A program made the translations under genes and the position numbers. The notes under the pieces were generated by a model, which saw only the letters and a program-made list of their open reading frames with translations, was not told the origin of the DNA and searched no databases. DNA of 64,000 bases from Candidatus Omnitrophota bacterium (lineage in GTDB: Bacteria > Omnitrophota > Omnitrophia > Omnitrophales > Aquincolibacteriaceae). Positions 48,401-55,600 of the stretch are shown piece after piece; position 1 is the stretch's first letter, and each line of letters starts with the position of its first letter. The stretch covers positions 73,950 through 137,949 of the forward strand of contig JAUYMS010000035.1 in assembly GCA_030698625.1 (NCBI GenBank). The letters run 5' to 3'.

Positions 48401-50455
48401 CCGCGTCAGTTGATCGCAGACCTTCTCAAGCACAGTCTCAACAGTAAGCTGGGGACGGTTACGATGCAGGTCGACTTGCTGGCCGAAGACGTGGAGTTTC
48501 CCGACTCGCCGCGCAAAGACGCGACACGCTTGGAAACCATGCAGGGGGCACTCGCTGAAGCCGCGCGTTTCCTGAAGGCCTTCTTCCCCGGAGCGGGCAT
48601 CCCGATCTTTCAAGCTGATTACCAAGGAGCTCCCATTATTGTGACCGCTGAAACAGATTCCTATACGACAGAATACGCGGAATTAGCTGCACGGGGGGAT
48701 GAACAGCGCATCCTCTCTCCCGGCAGGGTGGCTCAGTTGGCACGGGTGGCGGAATTTACTTATATCTTCGGACGGCTCATGCCTTCCGTTCTGGAAGTCG
48801 AAACTTACTTTGAAATTCTCCTCATACGGTTGGAAACTGCCGGGGAGTTGTCTGCGTCTGAGGTTCAAGCGGTTGTTCTGGAAGCCCAAGAACTTCAGGG
48901 AATCATGCAAGAGGTTGTGCGACGGTTGAGGCAGCAAGGTGCCGAAGCGGTTCCTGTTGAAGGCGATGTTATGGATGAATCGCAGGCGGACCGGTCCGAG
49001 CTTAGAGCCGTAGATTATCAGGGTAAGGATCCGAAGGAACTGGCGGCTAATTTATTGGACTATCAAGTCGAAAAATATATCCACGAGATGCGGGAAAAGG
49101 GAGATCGCTACGATGCTTCGGACCTCGAAGCCGAAGACTATCTCAAACAGCTTTTTGAGAATGCGAATCAAGCCCTGGTTTTCCTGTCGGCCTTTGATTC
49201 GACAGGCCGGGGTCCTTTCTTTATGACGACGCACGAGGACCAGCCCTTTTTGGTGACCCCTAAGACCGCCGGGTTCGAGGCCGAAGGGCGGCGAGTAGCT
49301 TATTCGGTAGGAGAAGAGAAGAAGAGATTACTGACAGCGGGCGAGATGGCAGATCTGGATAGGCAAGTCGGGTTTGATTCCGTTCGCATAGAAATCGATA
49401 AGCCGTTCACGGAGCTTACAACTTATATCCGGCAGTTGCGGGACAAATTTTCCGGCACTCGGACGCTGGCGCCTGAAGACAGGCAAGAAATTGAAGCAAG
49501 ACTTGAGCACATCAAGACCGCATTGCAAAAGGTCACGGGAAAACTTAGGAGCGCTGAGCGCTCGGAACTGCGCAGTGCGGCGGCGGGCATTGCATTGCTC
49601 CTAAGGCCGCGCGAATTGGGTCAACGTCTGGCGGCGGTGGCGTTGCAACCCGAAGAGATCGCGGCATTGTCGCGGCGTTATGCCGAATCGATTGGTGTCG
49701 CCGCATTGGCGGAAGTCGTCTATGAATCAGCGCGGAGCCTCTCGGCGGTCGTTCGCAATCAAGATCCTGCAGATGACGATCTTGCGGTCCGGCAGCGCAA
49801 TCAGGAGACCATCCTTACCGTAGTGGCGGATATCGCGCGTGAGCTTTACGCCGAGACGGTTGCGGAACAAAATACGCTTATTTCCGAAATCCATTATGGA
49901 GCTCCGCTCGCGATTGCTATTGACGAAGATGGCGCGGTGATCGGATTCCCGGTTAAAGTACCCGCCGGTACTCTGGCGCGCTCGCTCGGCAGATTCTCTG
50001 AATCCCTTTTACAGAAGGTTCACTATGTTACGTACTATCAGGTGCCGGACATCTTGAGGCAGGTGGGTGTGGCCACCAAGCGGGTCGCTCCCGGCGGCAG
50101 AATTAAAGGGGAAGTCAGTTTAATCGGAGATGCCGCCGTGTCGAGTCCGTCTGTTTGGCAGATGACGGTCGCCGATGATGTGCGGGCCGAAGATATTGAT
50201 CCTTTCACAGCCGAGCTCCTGCTGGATATGATGGTGCTCGTCGGTGCTCTCGTGCACTACGGGCCGAAAGGCGAACAGATCCGTACTGCGGCTGATCCCG
50301 TCAAAGAACTCCTCGAACTCTACCCGGGCCTCAAGCCCATTCTCAATCAACGGGATATCGCGTACCAAGAGATCAACGGAAAGCCCTCCATCGCATTTGC
50401 GGTGCAAGCACTGCAGGACAAACTGGCCGACAAGGCCTTCGCCGTTTCCGCATAA
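36419..50455 (+). CDS. Giant multidomain RSELR protein 2 (4,678 aa)
   Basis: Start ATG at 36419 with GGAGG 12 bases upstream; a Sec signal peptide ends AYA/Q at residue 32. Order: TraB/Tiki-like domain (70-490; IQDAH His79, VEGA Glu107, GGFH His444); RSELR 630; zincin module with HEAGH 812-816; RSELR 925, then a membrane anchor (940-955) and a Pro/Glu-rich linker; a large unrecognised domain (1010-1730); RSELR 1731 and an unrecognised domain; RSELR 2256 with two membrane helices; RSELR 2463 followed by a Tat signal peptide and a glycosidase-like domain (2490-3105); RSELR 3109, then helical and Arg/Pro/Glu-rich sequence; RSELR 3792, 4192 and 4381 bracketing three related helical repeats; a final unrecognised domain. 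Much looks extracytoplasmic. The single open frame is clear; the role is unknown. Confidence 0.92.
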   Translation: MRTMAKPYLYRAIAVLVATTFLVSDLTLPAYAQETIGAPSLETIPADLSSIDVPVDLGTVEDSFQGNTGKVVVLIQDAHSIPDAQRSVRELINHFQSRYGVSLVAVEGAASRLDAQLFKSFPDQQLLKEVISEYHAEGEIAAGTEAALFNETAAVYHGIEDWDLYEEGLAHYLRTTELQAQITASLETRREVLEAEKEKVYSEELLGIDRILQGFYANDSDLLELVQALAHYLKPDSDTEVALLLANSERDPDGAVSLEDEVEDMAWRIKTELAALDAAGDLKALNRKSQTFFTSEINAEQMALFLDEMSAKHGLSFKASPVMRRLMQRHRRLRDLSGSRFFEELNRYIGDVKESVFRTDAERGLDGEFENLRLLFKLSKLEVSFDEWQKLGANDAVPQELKSLFESHRAFYENSESRDDAFLGNLTKLMKHHDAAVLVAGGFHTDGLTQRFRRHNISYLLLAPRIPSIPEKSRYQEQMQGEVSWKDYFRAEDGRINLYEAFARATRDRLLERTTAGSRAETLKLWRDEIIRDLAARGEVERAGEHTRLLDEVNEAQAAGNEWQEKWMANINGFFKGLERLQINGEMNQANVLKLLQPANMIAARTGPAQLSLGNPGLAIFAAPLTAIDRSELRNEDGMPEPMQRVLADAAGKINRTAAIDDEVLKKYSRSREGMRMSIFRQALADLVTAGYFEGTEFPFLLSGLVNNTQKEFQFFSKRIRDSASLREVMTRLWQIHRKYSRFVDDVNERILAQAPIGEDGKVLGLVMQVIEEQNDEQTNPLYSRPDGFIILNLAALIDSARDVYGNESVAHEAGHGMAHLIDNVPSNLPEHLELAANWAAAQFAGVEAMAAYANQVLDAHIRSSGADRVYPYFATPILVFAEEAGIRLEREDVARKNADKSRIEAYRQYYRSLAWKASRSGSERSELRAGTSFWKSKRLWVSAVSAGLLAFALWRSIPPGEAPQLEAPQAEPRQEQVVAEDPPVSVAPAVEPAPQEATKEEPVVELPAPVAVVPAEEAPAPGELTDDEKRVIEIARRHGIEITPEEYREMIQILKASQSRDIDYRVSHEAALPAAQHLIPGAAQIFGEGEGLSLTGDEALSAEDWVAKAIVPWMMIYGVDYHEDSWQQREFMDSLRYAQPITQKALTDMVNAGQITKDDELPDLWRGLGFLNVLDDDEWVVLDNEWSKVPRVKFKSYMGFLMMTALLEYQHRVVEQWGYPELFPRGPEHWYLPQNFYSELVFSLNNENFDLMKARIFERRISEQFTRIYFMNMHRDIWHDLYVPAEIRLRGQLREAYPHLALRMAGDPESQWRVNSLSDKEVSRSIFFQVLSERSFWPEGATTIREVIESDIFQRTIDRLLTLRSEGLIADYYAPGNPPEMRQILANLQAGRYAVLVESGLTGKIRDMDRIEADYILGIDFANTLPLDAIRLRATAERNNSITEPDDYDVRQRLLRDLAVETAFGLDFGAHYTGAREMAENEFDMEALRALYDQRTDIEPELEMFWGRDLNRNGRHDSGVINGSNGARRRLEIPMKYWELILILSSVPEGEDLNLRPDIQRHVRELFSAMTHHPMWEQEFNFDDERTGSVQVGAVIGTTTNLLIDGWEDPAARLQALATIFRDPATHPVVDSVGDPVMVDGQAVERTQRETIIRYGVRMHHMWLNEARPSEAQMQEIIASFETDPLAIRKYGPEVIAMAEHFAKSTTDWETTQRDQERVTVRLESGVQARSELRSMEEIYARTLEEYAAGIYKLEDRIFELRADEGVVDSGISDLINLHMGPDVFRDPLKLLILDHALWRLAEPGAIRPEVIMQAITMNDSPADQLKRALLIDVLGRFMGLNPKYDGFFKGVPDMMPENEPAMAAARRAIERQGGEKLIGEPPSRKDDEDFMKAIAAQHVPILPRATLENALLPVTGPEILGFIFINGNGQDKEVELEGVKISTKSLQMSNPRTEHMFQVLRRSVADSSKNGVPESFEKSAQVQAIFARPTTEGAEATRSYLLGFRDKDNVILFTQPDDFHVSRDQLSEILEQKIEDGPISLIAPVNFENGAEYSLTYLVSEARQDGARVQGGVGWVAPLAAWKSEGTFPAYGDLKALKTRLKEYPWSTDIGAVIIVDDEIQIVKRQFHRLSLFPVPSEPSQEDGWKRTRIAVLNRLRRWDERRQVRFYNLYRVPFKYNVGDLEHEPGTALVLVPEWKSPKDGVLRKKTPPKPAPNDLKPKDEDPEVVAVGTRGETYSSAWGDGDASTPWKQKKRSELRVPDDFDELDPWRDEPEGPRYEPRDKGAGLWLALGVPFVFLGTLAASRLGFEQRFGWSVGIAAAISLLYWAFVSLIFENEAQGRRPLYDGIRITDDHMALEEVTELPRMEFYLSVIQSQRPVGVVIASELQMREIRTDHVLGIWIDGTLVYEPGLDGELNLVTSTAPDLDRERIAMDWAARHRPANTQVSITYQRPPIQSSRQRSELRLTRRSFFPAAAAGAAAFYATVTGASAQEAKSRNPLLQDPDLREIYTNTYKSLVELRAPNGMPYNQTPRAIKPLEGWFKSADVGFMWMADIIAAINHKDHPIVGHSSPEAVKERIRKSIKQYRQLVRDHGLKIKHPKTNAEINSGIIPEVIENKQGELYTLKQEIPGQDEIAQADREKGYVYAAYDMMILTERLMRLAEIFKVGANIVPELEDGEIARIAAELVAGTNYGAFLDGNDNFHSQVFVPQDGTRKGQHIRSKWKIDNKHTEAKMMLPLIRMGMIAQPGQDLGNRIAEGNRIWEKMFFRWEPRRVGDETLYILEGDGERSAFTEYFGNLFYDEAEDSPHTEGLSHGNYYRIAEHAGRARGHEVFTTAPGIGADRKYHQMGLNAFTSIVVVGPALALTTGSQAAINNFKKLFALGKQWGSYVAGWGFADAVDPTTGVAVDPKRLLMNQALILESLNYPILRELEKRMPWYQDVARMRRQLDHDNPLPEREPVFRVNVPSRYYPRYERARGFPRASVNRLSRVVISRVQDEIDAPFNSTNKEHVLALMKYFHMTVANVFSPAVEATDDGLLNYWAGLKKSPAELVEHFFWWWQVRELANHYGVKLAEIGDIGYWNTRAIEAQSLKFAIDEFKQKGTRNRSELRQVVAAEEPEFIEFGDADSLVADIIFKREEPVPGEETQVINLFILSDSQMQIGKEGIVGAKSKDGTVTLKYRVQYRSQPRGAWDTGGEIGLVFSTTDGTLSGIDPLDFHEHKRGFEGVSDALELWLKSQFDQKLNRDNAALFPRQVETVALVAEEKPADPLAGTISLALENIARSDFNGVAEALSKVPAVAAQAREGNGDTNAAINHAYEVILNAIDQFRMTHDVSRLIEIAFDIESNVPYKTINFESVKQLRLKIDGRARWLAESDADDLAEYVRFLIALDTRDKEGPRKQPLQISARPALIAAERYVAQRIPGAAQPLADYVEQLIEQRVHRGPYRNALLFDLIGIYFGMAGKYPYVGQEALGEAALIKGLSLIKDNGLSEEARPRANQAFNAYFRTIIQHKLKIRDQAGAVNVALRAAVLQKAHSDLISERQVENAQRLVEQRPEQPRHEPREQRPEPPAQARPEEPREKAAAKSTAQTAPQVATRIKKRLERAIAQGKIDSRAELEKLLKAESETAKRDHSVDFDLGDKDLVKLHRFTEKVIKGKNGLVELIQAQRARFKSAEPAAEAEKTDGNKKRKERKSKRPSKARDETAVASAAESSSKASGAWEKHITALKNALRDERADLVRQALLMLVPKWRKRKYKFGNREHQSLMEQAVAKYGNPEDKEPEDPRIKRSELRVGDPRELLANLLQHQLGTVIGAMTEAVGNLTDDAGEPDKNLEAVLRLTAILDQFMAAFGPEKRGSFFRATHPQGPFLATPHTIAFGEEYARLSQADPEGKILTADEVAELDRSANFSLIHDSFVPLLPPLEKFVEKLRLKLSTTPAGIDPEDIIQLQRAVKNLQLSAEALIADLDTAAAAGSEIAVAREPILIGVDGDPRQLIADLLKHSLNSKLGTVTMQVDLLAEDVEFPDSPRKDATRLETMQGALAEAARFLKAFFPGAGIPIFQADYQGAPIIVTAETDSYTTEYAELAARGDEQRILSPGRVAQLARVAEFTYIFGRLMPSVLEVETYFEILLIRLETAGELSASEVQAVVLEAQELQGIMQEVVRRLRQQGAEAVPVEGDVMDESQADRSELRAVDYQGKDPKELAANLLDYQVEKYIHEMREKGDRYDASDLEAEDYLKQLFENANQALVFLSAFDSTGRGPFFMTTHEDQPFLVTPKTAGFEAEGRRVAYSVGEEKKRLLTAGEMADLDRQVGFDSVRIEIDKPFTELTTYIRQLRDKFSGTRTLAPEDRQEIEARLEHIKTALQKVTGKLRSAERSELRSAAAGIALLLRPRELGQRLAAVALQPEEIAALSRRYAESIGVAALAEVVYESARSLSAVVRNQDPADDDLAVRQRNQETILTVVADIARELYAETVAEQNTLISEIHYGAPLAIAIDEDGAVIGFPVKVPAGTLARSLGRFSESLLQKVHYVTYYQVPDILRQVGVATKRVAPGGRIKGEVSLIGDAAVSSPSVWQMTVADDVRAEDIDPFTAELLLDMMVLVGALVHYGPKGEQIRTAADPVKELLELYPGLKPILNQRDIAYQEINGKPSIAFAVQALQDKLADKAFAVSA
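38321..39190 (+). other. Zincin-like metalloprotease module (HEAGH)
   Basis: It lies between two RSELR copies. SVAHEAGHGMAHLID contains HExxH at residues 812-816, with two His and the catalytic Glu. A candidate third ligand is a Glu in the downstream FAEEAG helix. The module is about 290 residues and would be secreted if the N-terminal signal acts. The family is unassigned, so zinc peptidase activity is inferred from the motif only. Confidence 0.6.
43805..43898 (+). other. RSELR followed by internal Tat signal peptide
   Basis: RSELR (43805-43819) and then LTRRSFF (Arg2470-Arg2471), an alanine-rich hydrophobic core (PAAAAGAAAFYATVTG) and an AxA cleavage site ASA/Q. All three parts of a Tat leader are present, 2,470 residues from the N-terminus. 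Confidence 0.85.
43899..45742 (+). other. Alpha/alpha-barrel glycosidase-like module
   Basis: The roughly 610-residue domain after the Tat leader shows GWFKSADVGFMWMADIIAAI near its start and GHEVFTTAPGIG...YHQMGLNAFTSIVVVGPALAL later. These resemble DUF3131/GH144-like glucan hydrolases (S..dIG...l..laA, then an S..vv.P segment). Assignment is tentative. If right, it would act on cell-envelope or external glucans after Tat export. Confidence 0.4.
47807..49558 (+). repeat. Three tandem helical repeats (about 190 residues each)
   Basis: Repeats begin DPRELLANLL (about 47810), DPRQLIADLL (about 48395) and DPKELAANLL (about 49025). Each contains a middle segment like GPFLATPxTxxF...EYA and then ILTADEVAELDR. 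RSELR precedes the first and third and follows the third, but none separates the first from the second. The fold was not recognised; the amphipathic start is faintly like kinase dimerisation helices. Confidence 0.7.
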
Positions 50456-50491
50456 TTGCCATATTCTTCAGGTTCGGCTATTCTTAGGGGC

Positions 50492-51433
50492 ATGACACTG
50501 CTCACGATCGGCTTTACGCTGGGCCTAATCCTCTTTTACCTGAAATTCTATACGGCTCGTAAGGTTACAGAAGCCGAGCGTAAATACCCGCCGTTAGGGA
50601 AATTTGTTACGGTCGACGGCATACGCCTGCACTATGTTTCGAAAGGTGAGGGGAGGCCGGTCGTTTTCATCCACGGAAGCTTTGGGTCGGCCTATGATTT
50701 TACGCTGTCGATTCTTGACCGTGCAGCTGAAAAGTACCGGGCGATTGCCTTTGACCGGCCGGGGCACGGGTACAGTCAACGGCCGTCGCATATGAGCATG
50801 TCGCTCTTTGATCACGCACGCTACATTCGCGGCGCGGTGAAGGCCTTGGGGCTCGAACCACCGATTCTCGTGGGGCATTCCATCGGCGGTGCCGTGGCGC
50901 TGGCTTATGCCTTGGATTATGCCGAGGATGCGGCAGGTGTCGTTCTTTTAAGCGGTTATGTGACGCCGTTCAAGGGCCCGTGTAATCCCATTCACAGTAT
51001 CCCTGCGATTCCGCTGATCGGGAAGGTTTATCTCGCCGCACTCGTGCGCCCCCTCGGCAACCGGATCAAGCAGGCGATCGCAAAAAAGGTTTTTTCACCT
51101 TACGAACCGCCGCAGGCTTATATCGATGCGGCCGCGGCATTAGCGATGAGGCCCCTCCATTTTGCCGCCAATGCCGAGGACATTCGCAACCTCTGCGATG
51201 GCCTGAGAATCATTAATACCTCGTACGGCAGAATAGATCTCCCGCTTACGATCCTTACCGGAGATGCAGATCTTATCGCGCCGCGAGCGAATCATGCCGA
51301 TAAAATAATGGCGGCCGTACCCCAGGCTCGGGTCACAGTACTTCCGGGGACAGGCCATCAGCCGGCCTTTACTCACCCGGATCAGGTATTAAAGGCGATT
51401 GATCACATGGCTCAGTTGAGTCAAACCGGATAA
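50492..51433 (+). CDS. Membrane-anchored alpha/beta hydrolase
   Basis: 313 aa from the ATG at 50492; the frame also contains a TTG at 50456, but that start has no support. An N-terminal membrane helix (LLTIGFTLGLILFYLKF) precedes an alpha/beta hydrolase fold: oxyanion-hole HGSFGS, nucleophile elbow GHSIGG, acid Asp in LTGDADLIAP and His in GTGHQPAF. The substrate is not predictable. It begins 36 bases after giant gene 2 ends, with AGGGG very close to the ATG, and may be read through from the giant gene. Confidence 0.87.
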   Translation: MTLLTIGFTLGLILFYLKFYTARKVTEAERKYPPLGKFVTVDGIRLHYVSKGEGRPVVFIHGSFGSAYDFTLSILDRAAEKYRAIAFDRPGHGYSQRPSHMSMSLFDHARYIRGAVKALGLEPPILVGHSIGGAVALAYALDYAEDAAGVVLLSGYVTPFKGPCNPIHSIPAIPLIGKVYLAALVRPLGNRIKQAIAKKVFSPYEPPQAYIDAAAALAMRPLHFAANAEDIRNLCDGLRIINTSYGRIDLPLTILTGDADLIAPRANHADKIMAAVPQARVTVLPGTGHQPAFTHPDQVLKAIDHMAQLSQTG

Positions 51434-51446
51434 AATCGGGTATAAT
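51416..51446 (+). promoter_or_regulatory. Putative glpX promoter, near-leaderless
   Basis: TTGAGT (51416-51421), a long 19-base spacer and a consensus TATAAT (51441-51446). The glpX ATG is 10 bases downstream at 51456 with no ribosome site between, the same geometry as at 17171. Confidence 0.5.
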
Positions 51447-51455
51447 TTCGTAAGT

Positions 51456-52388
51456 ATGGAAAAACCTACAATCAAGAGTACCCTGGATCTTCTTCGAGCC
51501 ACTGAAACAGCGGCTATCGCCGCTTCCAAATGGGTGGGTACCGGCGATAAATTATCTGCCGATAAGGCCGCGACCGACGCCATGCGTGACCGCCTCAACC
51601 AGATCAACTTTTGCTGCGAAATCAAGATTGGGGAAGGCAAGAAAGACGAGAGCTACGGCCTGTTTTCCGGGGAGACCGTCGGCAAACTTTGCAACGTGAA
51701 AGACGTAAGACACTTTGATTTGGCGATTGATCCCATCGACGGGACGCGGCCCACAGTCACTTCCGGGCCCGAAGCCTTAAGCGTTCTCGCCATAGCCGAG
51801 CAGGATGCCCTCTTTACCACGGAAGCCTACTACATGCACAAGATAGCCTATGGCCCCGATATCGCGAGCAAAGTGGATCTTTGTCTGACCGATCCTATCG
51901 AGAGAAATATTGAACTCATCTCTGCCGTCACGGGTAAAGACCTCAGTAAAATTATGGTTTGTATTCTGGATCGGCCGAGGCACGAAGAAATTATCAAGAA
52001 GCTTCGCGGCATGAAGGTGCGTATCAAACTCATTCAGGATTGCGACGTTTCCGGTGCGATTGCGACCTGTCTTCCCGACAGCGGCATCGACCTGCTGTAC
52101 GGCATCGGAGGATCCCCGGAGGGCGTCATTTCCGCTTGCGCCATGAAGTGTCTTAGAGGTGCCTTCAAGGGTCAGCTTGTCCGCGAGGACGGAAGTATCG
52201 ATGTGTCTAAGACCTATTCGATTGATGACCTGGTCAAAGGGCCTTGCGCCTTTGCTGCGACCGGCATTACCAACGGCAGCTTGCTTAAAGGCGTGCGCTT
52301 CACCAGCCGGGGACCCGTGACCCACAGTATGCTTATGCGCTCCGAAAGCGGCACCGTCCGCTTTATCACCACCCACCACGGCAATTAA
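51456..52388 (+). CDS. glpX: Class II fructose-1,6-bisphosphatase GlpX
   Basis: 310 aa, close to the usual 320-336. It removes the 1-phosphate from fructose 1,6-bisphosphate in gluconeogenesis, in the cytoplasm. Visible family features: the N-terminal TLDLLRATETAAIAASKWVGTGDK..ADKAA, IGEGKKDES, the metal site DLAIDPIDGTRPT, LDRPRHEEII, and YGIGGSPEGVISACAMKCLRG. It has its own likely promoter and a hairpin after the stop, so it is probably a single-gene unit; it is the only clear central-metabolism gene in the window. Confidence 0.95.
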   Translation: MEKPTIKSTLDLLRATETAAIAASKWVGTGDKLSADKAATDAMRDRLNQINFCCEIKIGEGKKDESYGLFSGETVGKLCNVKDVRHFDLAIDPIDGTRPTVTSGPEALSVLAIAEQDALFTTEAYYMHKIAYGPDIASKVDLCLTDPIERNIELISAVTGKDLSKIMVCILDRPRHEEIIKKLRGMKVRIKLIQDCDVSGAIATCLPDSGIDLLYGIGGSPEGVISACAMKCLRGAFKGQLVREDGSIDVSKTYSIDDLVKGPCAFAATGITNGSLLKGVRFTSRGPVTHSMLMRSESGTVRFITTHHGN

Positions 52389-52400
52389 AAACGATACAAT

Positions 52401-52418
52401 TCTTGCCGCAGGGCAAGA
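52401..52418 (+). terminator. Hairpin after glpX
   Basis: TCTTGCC-gcag-GGCAAGA, a perfect 7-bp stem with a 4-base loop 13 bases past the glpX stop. Only ATTT follows, so termination may be partial. The remaining 200 bases up to 52617 hold no gene I can support. Confidence 0.45.
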
Positions 52419-52617
52419 TTTGGCGCGGTGGTCTTTCCGTCAAAAATGTAAAAAATTCCCCTATAGTTTTTTGTAGCATTCCTTATCATTTCCCTCCATT
52501 AGCCACTGCCTCTGGCGCCTGATTTGCATGTCTAAAAGATGTCGGGCATTCTTTATAAACTCTTTGCTTATCATCGTTTAACGCAAAATACAAAGTTTCA
52601 CATTATAGGAAAAGTCT

Positions 52618-55600
52618 ATGCGAAAAAAATCCGCAATGGGAGAACTCTATATCTGGCGCAAGTTTGTGGCAACGTGTGTCACGGTATGTTTTATCTTTCT
52701 CGACGTTTCCGCTTACGCACCGGCCGTTTATGCCTCGCCGGTTCTTTCCACAGCCTCTTCGGCCTATCAGATTCCTTCCGAGTTTGGTGTCATCGAAGAT
52801 TCCTTTACGGGCACAAACGGGAAAACGGTGATTTACATTCAGGATGCGCATGACTCGCTTGAGGCACAGCAGAATATAGCGGCGATGATCGATCACCTGG
52901 TGGAGAAGCACAATGTCAGGACCGTCTTCGAAGAGGGTTATGAAGGGCCGGTTCCGACTGACGACTTCTTCGGCATTGTCGATGACACCGAGGTGCGCGA
53001 AAAGGTGGCCTTTTATCTTCTTGATGAACTCCGCATCGGGGGCGCCGAGTATGCCCACATCAACCGCCGGCAGGATTTTAAACTGATCGGTGCCGACAGT
53101 ATTCAACTGCACCTGGAAAACGTCAATTGGTACCATGAGACGGCCAAGCTCCAGGAAGAGACCGCCGAAGAGTTGGAAGCCATTCACAAGAAAATCAAAA
53201 ACCTGGCCCACCGCAGTTTCCCAAAGCGCCTCAAGACCTGGATGAAGTTTAAAGAACGCTATGACGACGGTAAGCTGGATCTCGCTGATTACCTCATGCG
53301 GACCCGGGCCCTACTCCCCGGATATAGCTATTCCCAGATTGATCTCTTGCTCGCGACCACTCGCGGTAAGGATCCCAAGTTATTGGAACGCGCCGGTGCG
53401 ATTGAGGCGCGAAGCCTCTTTCGCGAGATTGAAAACATGGAAGGGGATCTCTCAGACGCCTATCTTCAAGATGACCGGGATCAGAGGATCTTTGAGTACC
53501 ATCGCCTGCTCCAGCTTTTTAGCCGGCTCAACCGGATTGAAGTAACTCCCGTTGAGTATGCGGTCATACAAGAGTCGCTCAAAAAAATCAACACCCAGCA
53601 GTTTGCCGATTTTATCGTTAGCCATACAAACAAATCGGTCGTGCTTTCCAAGCGTTGGGAAAAAGCCATGGAAAATGCGCGCCGTTTCTACACCATTGCC
53701 GGTGAGCGTGACCAAGCCATAGCTGCCCGCCTCGGAGAGTTCCTCAAGCAACCCGATGAAAATGTTGCGGTTCTCGTCTTCGGTGGTTTTCACAAAGATG
53801 CCATCAAAGAGATCCTTCGCAAAGAGGGCACGTCCTACCACATCGTGGCCCCTAAAATTTCCCGCCTCCAAGATAAACACAGAGAGCAGTATAAGCAATT
53901 GATGTCGGCGGGTTACCAGCCGATCCGTACTTCGTCGGGATTGAATACGGCCGCGCGAGTTCTCGGCGATATGTTAAAAGCCACGCGCAATCAGCAACAG
54001 GCCGAGGTCTTGAGGTCCGAACTTCGAACCATTGCGGACGTGGTTGCAACGATCAATGCCAAAAAATCAGCCGGCCTCTTCCCGTCCTCGCCGTTGCTTT
54101 TCAATCGCGAGATCGGAAAACAACTGCGCGGCGGCGGGGATCGCTCGGAGTTAAGAACCGCAAGCCAATACAACCGCCGGAGCCTGGGGGTCTACGAAGG
54201 GGCTGAGGCTTGGGACAACCTTCTGAAAAAGTTTGTTGATTATGTGAAGCCTAATGAACTCACCGGCTTTGTGCTCATGACGCGGGCAGACTATGAGAGC
54301 AAACGCAAGGACGATGACGTGCAGCCCGCCGAGTTCGTCTCGCTGACGGGTGGCCGAGAGGCCTTTTTTACCGCCTATCAGGGCGGCTTAAAGCAGGAAC
54401 TGGCAGAGGAAGTGCCGGCGCTGCTTAACCCGAATACCCGCTATGAACTTATTCGTGTTTCTCCCAAAAAGGGCGTTGATGCGGACGAGGCGATGAATCC
54501 CTTTCTGGTCATCATCTACGAAGCGGCAGAGCAGCCGGATCGTTCGGAATTGCGTATGGAAACCGCTCGGCCGGGCGATAACCGGGAAAACGGAAACGGA
54601 GAAAAGAACGGAGACGGCGTGAGGGGTGCTTTTCGCCGCATCATGCGAATCACGGCAACACTGGTGCCGGGCCAGGGTATCGGAAAACGTGTGATCGTTG
54701 CGGTGGCGATTGTGGTGTCGAATATCGGAATCGATGTACCCGTTAATCTGCTTTTGAAGCCCGCTATCGTTCTCGGCGTAACCGGCCTATTCGCATTTTT
54801 CGGCGGAAGCCTCATGGCGATCGTTGGTGCCGTTACGGGTGTCCTCTTGACTCTCGTAATCGGCGGAGTCGTACGCACGGTTTATTACCTCGCACTGAAA
54901 GCGGCATTTTTCAGCATTAGCCTTGTCGTGAACAGTGCGATACGGATGCTCAATCTCAGCCCGAGATTCGATCTCCCGCGCTTTGACTGGCTGGATCACC
55001 GTATGATCCGCTTCGACGGAACGACGATGCGCGCTACGTTCATTCCTTATGGGGCCGGAAATTTTTCACCGATACTTTTTCTCGACAAAAAACTCAAGTT
55101 GCAGTCGCTGCATTATTTTGCGGACGTGTACGATACCTCGAGGCGGATCGAGGACACTGTCGCCCGCTTCTCGGGTGCGACACCGAGCGCCGCCGAACAG
55201 GTGCGAAAGAATTCGGTCTCCATTGCCGCGGCTCTTTACGCGACGCAGCTGGAATTAGAGACGTATGATTATCACCGTTTCAAGATCCGGGGATTGCACG
55301 GCTATAAGAAAAAACAGTTGCGCCGCTGGATTAGCCGTATTCGGGAGTCTAAGACATGGTGGGGCTGGGTGCAGTCCTTTTTTGCGTTGCGCTGGCTGAA
55401 AGCTTTTATATTTGAAAAGATTGTCGGCATCAAGCTGCTTGGCCCCAATGTCGGCTCACGGCCGATTCTCCTGCTCGACACGGCCGAACGCTTCGGTGAA
55501 GTCGTCTCGGACCTGAAGAGTGCCGCAGAACGGGGCAAGGTGGAGGTGGCGTCCTTGGCGCGGGTTTACCAGTTTGATGTGACCGAATTCGGAAAAGTCG

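Larger units (their letters stand above)
38306..49573 (+). repeat. Nine RSELR pentapeptide motifs in giant protein 2
   Basis: Exact RSELR is encoded at 38306-38320, 39191-39205, 41609-41623, 43184-43198, 43805-43819, 45743-45757, 47792-47806, 48992-49006 and 49559-49573. Spacing ranges from about 190 to 800 residues, and each copy falls at a change of domain character. Confidence 0.9.

Noticed and set aside
52603-53211. 202-codon minus-strand frame over the start of giant gene 3
   Set aside because: The plus-strand frame has a signal peptide and a conserved domain there; the antisense frame has neither.
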